Notes under the pieces: model-generated | Told to the model about the DNA's origin: nothing | Databases searched by the model: none | The model's input: the letters and a program-made list of their open reading frames with translations, nothing else | NCBI GenBank assembly: GCA_036186865.1 | Contig: AP025056.1 | Coordinates: forward strand, 26,331,346 to 26,395,345 | Source of the DNA: Eustoma russellianum | Lineage: Eukaryota > Streptophyta > Magnoliopsida > Gentianales > Gentianaceae | Length of the DNA stretch: 64,000 nt | Reading direction: 5' to 3' | Position numbers and translations under genes: made by a program | In this document: positions 56,443 through 64,000 of the stretch, piece after piece | How positions within the stretch are numbered: the stretch's first letter is position 1 | Layout: the number at the start of each line of letters is the position of its first letter

Positions 56443-57757
56443 ATGAAGAAATGTAAGAGGCATGCAAATAGGGATCTCACCCTCAAGAAGGAGGAGGCTT
56501 ATTCCACACCAGGATCCTGGGGACAAAGGAGTTTTACTGAAGTATTATGTGGGAAATCTAGCGATAAATTAGTGTATGTCGGTGACGAAGAAGAGAGTGA
56601 CACCGAATCCATGATTGATGAATTCAAAGTTGAAGAAGACAACGAAGGAGAGACGAAACTTGGTCAGGTTTCAGTTGTGGTCTCAAAAGAGGATTGCAAG
56701 CATCTGAGAAAGCCATGCCGACGAGCTTTGATTATCAAGTTGTTAGGGAGAAATGTCTCCTTTCATGTCTTGCAGTAGAGGCTACCAACTCTCTGGTCGG
56801 TAAGTGCAAGGTGTGAGATTATTGATTTGGAAGAAAGCTATTATTTTGTTTGATTTTATGCTAAGTCTGACTATGAACGTGTGCTTGAAGGAGGGCTATG
56901 GTTCATACAGGGACATTATTTGACAGTCAGGAAGTGGAGGCCATACTTTCACCCAGAGTGCAACTCTATCAATTCAACAATGGCATAGGTGCATCTTGCT
57001 CGAATCCCCATTGAATTTTATGATGAAAAAGTTTTGATGCAAATTGGTGATCGACTCAGGAAGGCAGTCAAGTGGATATCATCACACTAAGAGCGAGAGG
57101 GGTAAGTATACACGCATATCTATGGAAGTTGATCTGACTAAGCCTCTTATTGCAGTTGTGAATCTAAATGGATGGATGTACAAGGTTGAGTATGAGGGTT
57201 TGCATCTCATCTGTTATGGGTGTGGCAGATATGGCCGCCGTAAAGAGGAATGTGGAGGCAAGGTTCAGAGCGTTGCAATGGAAATTCCTAGAGTAATGCA
57301 AACAAATACTGGTACCGAACTGGAAGATACATTTGGCCTGTGGATGGTGGTGTCTAATAATTGGCAGAGGCACCCACAAACAAGGACTGAAGTTCCCCCA
57401 AGGGATGCTCCAATGGTAGGTGGTCAGATGGTATACTCCCAGCTGAGATAGAAAGGAGCAAACCATCATGTAACGCACAAACCAATCCTAAAGGCCGAGT
57501 CAATTATAGGGCGCAATCAGTGGCTGCGAATATGGGCTCTTGGTTTGGAGTATTAAAGGTGGAGGAGGAGGAAGGTGTTGACCCATTTAATTTGGAAGAC
57601 CTTCGAAGTCGAATTAACCAAGTCTTGGAAATGGGTGCAGGTGTTACTTTCTCGTCGATATAAAGGGAGGAAGGGGAATCTAGTAAGGCGAAGTCAAGGA
57701 GGGGGTCTGCACGAGGAACGCAGTTAATGTCAAACCTCAAGCTCAGTCGATCCTGAG
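56443..57757 (+). pseudogene. LINE-E ORF1, 5' part (DUF4283-type and zinc knuckle)
   Basis: 56443-56778 has an acidic N-terminal region and the DUF4283 start (CRRALIIKLLGRNVSFHVL). The block LEGGLWFIQGHYLTVRKWRP follows at about 56885-56950 in another frame. 57044-57451 ends with YEGLHLICYGCGRYGRRKEECGG, where the zinc-knuckle His is Arg. Frameshifts and stops separate the parts. The solo LTR interrupts it at 57758. Confidence 0.82.
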
Positions 57758-60506
57758 TGTTGAGAAATATGTTTGGATTTCAAAATCACGATTTTAAGTA
57801 ATAAATACTTAAAAATACCATATATGGTGTTATATGTGATTAAAAGTTGAAAAAGTTGACATCGATCTCTCAGGTTGTTGCACATCGATCGATCTATGTA
57901 CATAGGTCTCTCACATCAATCGATCTACGTAAGGTAGTGAAAGTTCAAGACCTTACTGTGAGACATCATTCTCTAAACATGAGACACATCGATTGATCAA
58001 TGTACATGGAACCCTCACTTTGATCGGTCGATGTAGGTCAGAGACAAAACCTGAACCTTTCTATGAGACATCGATCTCTAAAGCTGAGGCACTTCGATCG
58101 ATCGATGTCTAAGGTTTTTAGAAATAATTTTCTAAAATGTGTTAAAATTGTTGTTTTCATTGGTATATGATTTATACATGCTCATTATGTGAATCTTATG
58201 TGATTTTGATGATTTTAAATGTATTGTGACTAACGTGCCTTGGAAGTTTCTACAACTTGCCAATAAGGCCAAAATTGGTATTTTGAGTTTTGTAGGAACA
58301 TAACATTGAGAAAATAACTCAAGGGTGTATTCTTATACTATTTATCATGACAAATGTGATATCATGATTATTTTTGACTATCCGGGTCATTTCTGGAGTT
58401 TTCTTATACCAGGGGTATTTTGGTCATTTCACCTCCAAGGGTATTTTTGGTATTTTCACTCAAGGAATCTCTTGAGCATATTATTATCTTCATTCTGGAG
58501 CTGATTTATTATTAACTTGAAGATAATATGGTGATTCTTTATCTTATTCTCTCACATGATGATATTATTGACTATAGCGGGATATGTGACAATTTGAGAT
58601 GTCACATTCTATTTTTTCTTGAAGACCCTCTTATATATGTTATAAGAGCATATTTATCATCATTATTCAGATTTATTCAAGGTGTTAAAGGTGCGGAAAT
58701 GATCACGACATTTAAGAAGAAATATTGGGAATTTTGGTGTTACACGTTGACATAATCTTGTCAACAATTATTTGGTGATTTCTTCTTCAAAAATTTGAGT
58801 TGATATACATATTTGCCAGCCTCCAAACGTTTATAAACAGTTGAATATGATGTGTAATTCATTTTGTGAGTTGGAGACAAGTGGACCAATCGAAAAGGAG
58901 CTAGTTGGCAAAATTGCCAACTTGTAAAAAATCAAATGTAGTCAACGGCTACAAGGCATTTTTCAACAGAATGTTTGTAGTCAAATGGAGCTCTCACATG
59001 CCCTATTATTGTTCTTGAAGTTGGGGATATTTTGGTGGTATTATCCTTTCTTATTTTCTTCATTTTACAAAGGATAATTAAAAGAATTTTTCTTGGAAAA
59101 TTGAAAGTAGCCAAACGGCTACTAGGCTGAAATTTTAAGCTGATTTTGAGTTTGAAATGGTCCATGTCCACATGCCTATTATCTTTCCAAAGAGTTGAGA
59201 AGATGATGGAGTTGTTATGGCCATATTATCTTCACATTTTCAAGATAATTCCAAGTCATTTCTTGGAGCTAATTTTCGGCCAACATCATTTTGCAAGGTG
59301 AACCGATTATGTTGTCTTATTTTGCCAAGTGTACAAAGCCAACCAATGATGAGAATACATTTGGACTTGATGATGAAGATGGTGACACATTGGAAGTCTT
59401 ATCTTCAAGGCTCAATTCACACTATAAATAGAGGCAATGGTGAAGAAGATGAAACACACTTGAAGCTCACAAGCATTTGTTGAATTGTCTAGTTATCATC
59501 TTCTTGTTGTTGTTGTTCTTGTTCCATTCTTTGTAGCTAAGGTGTTCTTGTTGTTTTTGCTGAGCTACAAGCCTCTTGAGCTTCATTTGTAAGATTGATT
59601 AGCCATTCTTATAAGGCTATATCAATAGGTTGTAGAGGTGTTGCAACTAGGTGTTGCTTAGAATGTGATCATCCAAGTCTTGAGTAGGGTTGGTGTATAA
59701 CCCAAGGATCAAGCTTGGTTCTTGTTGTAAGGTGATTCATTTGATAGTGAAATCCAAGAAAAGGTGTTCCTTGAGAGTGGAGTAGGTCACATTGACCAAA
59801 CCAGGATAAATCCTTGGTGTTCTTGTCTTGTTTCTGTTTTCTGCCCGTTTTTACTGCAGTTTTCACACAACTTCTCACAATTTGAAAAAACAGCTAAACA
59901 CTTTCCAAATTCATGATTTTTAGTGGAGTTATACTTCAGGCTGTTAACTTTCGTTTTCAACAAGAATCACTTGATTTTAGCAAGGAAAAGTTAGTCTTTC
60001 AGTCTTTGCAAGATAACTGCTCTAATCTGGCTGCAATCTGACCAATTTTGAGAAAACTGAAATTCCGTATTTATCAAGAATTGTTTAAGGTCAGGGCCTT
60101 TTGGAAACATTATCTAAACATCCTAAGGAGTGTTTTGATATAAAGATCAACCTTTTTGGTTGAGTATTCAAAGAGAAACATGTTTTTTAAAATCAACAAC
60201 ATTCTTTCCAATTCTGTCCAGATTGACCATCTGAATCTTTTTATTTGTTTGAAAGGTCAAACAATTTTGTTTTTATCTGATTTTTGGACAGAGTCTTGTT
60301 AACACATTGAAGTTAAATTTTGGAAAGTTAAATAATATTTGGAGTTGTGTACAATTATTTTTGAATTTTTCAAAAACGGGTTCTGAATCTGAGGTGGTCT
60401 CAGATTCTGTTTTCAAAGGGGATTTTTACAAACGGTTGTAGTGTAATTTCTGCTAACCACTATTCACCCCCTCTAGTGGTGTTTGTTGTAGGTGCACGGT
60501 CCAACA
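57758..60506 (+). mobile_element. Solo LTR (2.75 kb) with CTGAG TSD, Ty1-copia type
   Basis: Starts TGTTGAGAAATATG and ends GGTCCAACA. It is flanked by CTGAG at 57753-57757 and 60507-60511. There is no interior, PBS or coding content, so it is the product of LTR-LTR recombination. Its ends resemble the TR-GAG LTRs (same TGTTGAG start; CTATTCACCCCCTCTAGTGGTG near the other end), so it belongs to a related copia family in the opposite orientation. Confidence 0.9.
57858..58110. repeat. 105-bp minisatellite with GATCGATC words inside the solo LTR
   Basis: Units begin GACATCGATCTCT at 57858, GACATCATTCTCT at 57962 and GACATCGATCTCT at 58067. Each unit carries one or two palindromic CATCGATCGATC/GATCGATCGATG words. 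Confidence 0.8.
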
Positions 60507-60878
60507 CTGAGTGTTTGAGTGGGTCGTTTGGGATTGACAAGAGGAGGGATGGTGCCCAGCGTAATTAGAATGGAGAGAACTTACCTTATGGACATGACAA
60601 ATGTACATGTTTCTGAGCCTATTCCCCTGTTTGAGAAGCAAGGCTCAGATTTAACATATACAACTCAAATGGATGAGGAAACTAATGGTGACATGGAGTA
60701 CCAAATTAAGGAGCATCCACCGGACTATTATATGCAACAACGCAATCCAATTTTAGGGGCGAAGACATATCCTGATGAAGGTATGGATTCTACTGCCTAT
60801 GACAACCTTAATTTGGATAATGTACCAAATGTGAGCATGGAGGGAAATCAAGATCAGCTGCTCCATTCTTCTCATTAA
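60507..60878 (+). pseudogene. LINE-E ORF1, 3' part
   Basis: An open frame of 119 codons from 60519 with no recognised domain (acidic, ending QLLHSSH), resuming after the solo LTR. It is the variable C-terminal tail normally found between zinc knuckle and endonuclease in plant LINE ORF1. Assignment rests on position. Confidence 0.6.
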
Positions 60879-60889
60879 AGTACCTTATC

Positions 60890-61600
60890 AAATTGATTTT
60901 GTGAAACTTTAGGGGCGCATTGTCCTTAAAGTTGGAAATGCTGAGAACATGGCAACCGAATATTCTATTTTTGATGGAGACCCATGTAAATAGTAGGAAG
61001 GTTCGTAGGATTCTATGGAATTTTTCCCTTAATGGCTTTATTCCAGTTAACGCATGTGGTTATCGCAGGGGGCCTATGGTGCTTCTGGAACCATGAAGTG
61101 ATAAATCTTGAATTGGTGAACTATTCAAATCAATTAATTAACTTATAGATTTTGAATAATGGTGTGGTTGTAATGGTATTGACTCTGGTTTACGCATCAT
61201 CAACTGATGAAATTAGATATATGCTGTGAGCAAAACTTATTCTTTTTCACTCAGTGTTCAAATGCCCATAGACCTTGATTGGAGATTTTAATGAAGTAAT
61301 GTCTCAAGATGATAATAAAGGTCTGAGTAAAGTAGTAGAAATGTGTGAGCTCAAGGAGTTACCATTTTCGGAACCTAAATTTACATGGACAAATGGATGT
61401 CCTAGTGCACACCGTATATTGGAGCGTATTGATTTTGCATTTTGCAATTCAAGGTGGAACTCGGCCTTCCCTTATGCAATGCTACAACATCTACCAAAAA
61501 CAAGTTCTGACCATCATCCGCTTCGCTTGCAAACAAACAAGTTCACCGATACAACACCCCCAAGTTGAGCTTTCTTTTAAATTTCAAGCATGCTGGTTAG
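60890..61600 (+). pseudogene. LINE-E endonuclease remnant
   Basis: A broken frame near 60910-61080 shows MLRTWQPNILFLMETHV (catalytic Glu). 61275-61568 reads IGDFNEVMSQDDNKG, PKFTWTNGCPSAHRILERIDFAFCN and KTSSDHHPLRL, giving the DFN and SDH catalytic blocks. Stops and frameshifts lie between them. Confidence 0.88.
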
Positions 61601-63205
61601 AGCATGTTGAGTTCAAGGAGTACTTGAAAAACACTTTTGTGATATGTGTGAGAGCCTGCATATCTTACTATCGAAATGTGCAAAAATCTAACATGGTGGA
61701 GCTGGAGTGTATTTGGAAGTATCAAAGGAAGGAAGAATAGATATTTGGCTCGGTTGGCTAGTATTCACAAGATAATGTATGAAAGACCATTCTCATATCT
61801 ATTTAATCTAGAAAAGAATCTGATTGGTGAGTTGCATGAGATCCTACATCAGGAGGAGATCTACTGGTTCCAGAAATCATACCTGAACTGGATTACTCAA
61901 AATGAGATGAACACAAGATATTTTCATGTCGCAACAATAATGAGGAGGAAGAGAAAGATAATTAGCAAGTGGAAATTGATTGTGACGAATAGGTAGAGAA
62001 TTCACGTGATCTTGAGGTGTTAATACTTGACTTTTATAAAGGTTTGTATAAGGAAGATTCTGGTCGTTCTTTTAGACACTTTGAAATATCATTTCCTATG
62101 CTTAATAACTTGGAAAAAGACATGCTTAATGAAGAGGTAACAGAAGTGGAGATTTACAATGCTACGAAGCAAATGGGTCCATAAAAAATCCCAGGGCCGG
62201 ATAGATTATTGCCTATAATTTTCTAGAAAAATTGGGACATAGTTGGTGGGTCAGCGATAAATTTTGTGATGAAAGCATTTCGCACGCGGCAGTTTCCTGA
62301 ACATATGAATAGCTCCTTTATTACGCTAGTGCTAAAAGTGGATAGACCAGAAAAAGTGAGTTAGTTTTGCCCCATCTCTCTAGCTAATGTGGTGGTGAAA
62401 ATTATTTCAAAAGTGATAGCAAATCGACTCAAGCTCATGATAGAGAAGTTGGTATGTGAAAACCAATGCAGCTTTATACCGGAACGACAGGCATGTGACA
62501 ATATCATTGTGGCTCAGGAAGTGCTTCATACGATGCGAAAAAAGACAGGCCGCTTGGGTGAAATGATTATAAAGTTGGATCTAGAAAAGCGTACGACTGA
62601 ATAAATTGGCAATTTCTAAATTCGGTCCTGAAGGCAGCAAGTTATAATGACGCAATGATTGAAATGATTATATACTTGGTGACTACTCCTCAGATGTGCA
62701 TCTTATGGAATGGCATAAGCTGGAAGCATTTCAACCCCAGCACAGGTTAAGACAAGGTGATCAACTGGCTCCATATTTATTTGTGTTGTGCATAGATATC
62801 CTCAGTCAATATATAAATAGAGCTGTGTTATCCGGCTTGTGGAGACCAATCAATATATCCATAGGTGGTCCAAAGATTTCTCATTTACTATTTGTGGATG
62901 ATTTGCTATTATGTGGAGTCGTTACAACATCTTAGGCGGATGTCGTGGAAGCAATAATAGAAGAGTTTTGTGCGATATCAGGCCAAAAAGTAAGTCTGTC
63001 CGAATCCAACCTCTATGTTTTAGCTAGAACAAATTTGGAGAAAGAAGAGGCTTTGAGTCGGTGTTTCGAGCTCTCGCTGACCAAAGATTTGGGAAAATAT
63101 TTAGGTATGCCCCTGTTACATAGATGGGTCACTAAAGGCACAAATGCTTGGTAGATAAGGTGAGGAAAAAGCTTGCTTCATGGAAAGATCGTCTGCTGTC
63201 AAAGG
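61600..63205 (+). pseudogene. LINE-E reverse transcriptase remnant
   Basis: 61676-61996 is the linker (QKSYLNWITQNEMNTRYFHVA). 62389-62604 has IISKVIANRLKLMIEKLVCENQ-type RT sequence with IIKLDLEK. 62696-62935 has RLRQGDQLAPYLFVL and the catalytic FVDDLLLCG. 62945-63154 is the thumb start. The frame is cut by the LTR at 63206. Confidence 0.88.
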
Positions 63206-64000
63206 TGTAGGACCTGCAAGGCACCACTAGAGAGGAGGGGTTGGATAGTGGGTGCGGAAAATTTGGTTTTTAAAATATTTTGATCCAAAAACCCATCTTC
63301 TGAAAACAATTTCTGTTTTCAGGACCTGTTTTGCGACATTTGAAAAACTAGGTTACAGGCCTTCAAAAATTCTGAAATTTGGAGAGATCTTAGTCTCAGA
63401 TGTTCTGAGTATCTCCTAAAAATGTCAGATCAAAATTCAACCTTTAACCCTTTGAAAAATTATTTGTGGTCAGATTGCGCAAATCTGCTAGAAACGGTAG
63501 TCTGACTTGAACAATTTATTCCGATTCAAACGTGGCTCCAAATGGTCTGAAAATTTAATGACAAACCCTTTACTATGTGTATTTAATTGGGTTGAAACAG
63601 TTTTGAAAAATTTTTTTTAGGAAGTATGTCAAATACGTTCAAAGTCTCAACCTTTGCAAGTCTAAAAATCAGACTGCACTAGTCTCAGAACTATTGAAGT
63701 TTGAATGACTTATACTTATCCAAAAGGGTTGAAAATTGCGCCAAAGGAAACTTAAAACGTGTGGCTATGTTTCTGAAAATTTTTGTGATTTTTGAAATTC
63801 ATTTGATATTTTTCCTACTGCAATAAAAATGACACACTGTGCTGGAAACTGAAAGTAAAATGCTGAAAGTAATAACACCGAGAATTTTATACTGGTGCGG
63901 TTAACACAACCTACTCTAGTCTTTCAGGATACATTCCTTGGTTATCACTAAACAAAATAACATCTTACCACAAAGGGTTGCTGGATTTACACACCAACTC
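63206..64000 (-). mobile_element. LTR of a second TR-GAG-family copia element (continues past window)
   Basis: Begins TGTAGGACCTGCAAGGCACC on the plus strand and matches 4046-4840 closely (CCACTAGA, ATAGTGGGTGCGGAAAATTT and GAAAACAATTTCTGTTTTCA words). It is the end of a minus-strand element inserted in LINE-E RT. The left target 5-mer is AAAGG (63201-63205). Confidence 0.9.

Larger units (their letters stand above)
56436..63205 (+). mobile_element. LINE-E: second L1-type family, split by a solo LTR
   Basis: ORF1 remnants (56443-57740 and 60512-60878) and ORF2 remnants (60890-63154) are in order on the plus strand. The solo LTR at 57758-60506 interrupts ORF1, and a TR-GAG-family LTR cuts the RT at 63206. 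Sequence blocks (METHV, GDFNEVMSQDDNKG, FVDDLLL) differ from LINEs A-D, so it is another family. RNase H would lie beyond the window, if present. Confidence 0.88.

Overview
The window looks like nuclear DNA of a transposon-rich flowering plant, most likely a eudicot. It is AT-rich, has no operons or bacterial signals, and is packed with nested plant retrotransposons. The lineage is inferred from the element types (RNase H-bearing L1-type LINEs, large-LTR Ty1-copia, Ty3-gypsy, Mutator-like elements) and from one intact plant-type gene. Letters A to E for LINEs are my own labels. Boundaries were read by eye from terminal motifs, direct repeats and target-site duplications (TSDs).

The only convincing host gene is an intact, single-exon berberine-bridge-enzyme-like (BBE-like) FAD oxidase at 20289-21929 (+). 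It has a TATA box about 70 bp upstream of its ATG and a solo-LTR-like repeat starting about 150 bp after its stop.

Layout. 1-3745: LINE-A (-), cut by the window edge at its 3' end. 4041-10650: a complete insertion of a large-LTR copia element (-) with both LTRs, PBS, polypurine tract and a perfect 5-bp TSD, but only a shrunken gag inside (TR-GAG type). 10651-13490: non-coding. 13491-18767: decayed short-LTR Ty1-copia (-). 18768-20288: microsatellite and gene upstream region. 20289-21929: BBE-like gene. 22079-23185: solo-LTR-like repeat. 23715-24200: 112-bp minisatellite. 25368-26167: two small foldback elements. 26651-30822: Ty3-gypsy element with a deletion fusing its 5' LTR to reverse transcriptase. 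30823-33046: non-coding. 33047-38855: two direct copies of a long LTR-like repeat, the first split by a 1333-bp Mutator-like element. 38856-43690: LINE-C (+). 43691-44814: LTR-like sequence. 44815-49480: LINE-B (-). 49481-50542: degenerate AT-rich tandem array. 50543-56336: LINE-D (+), with ORF1. 56337-56435: one more array monomer. 56436-63205: LINE-E (+), a second LINE family, split by a solo LTR at 57758-60506 and cut by another TR-GAG-family LTR from 63206 to the window end.

The most interesting structure is in LINEs A to D. Their 3' UTRs carry two or three spaced copies of a module made of a conserved box (GTCTYCCA..TGGRTTGGC in sense) followed by a stem-loop. The same family abuts a degenerate AT-rich array at several of its ends, and its RNase H domains show His where RNase H normally has its last catalytic Asp. 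Apart from the BBE-like gene, most coding capacity is transposon-derived and broken.
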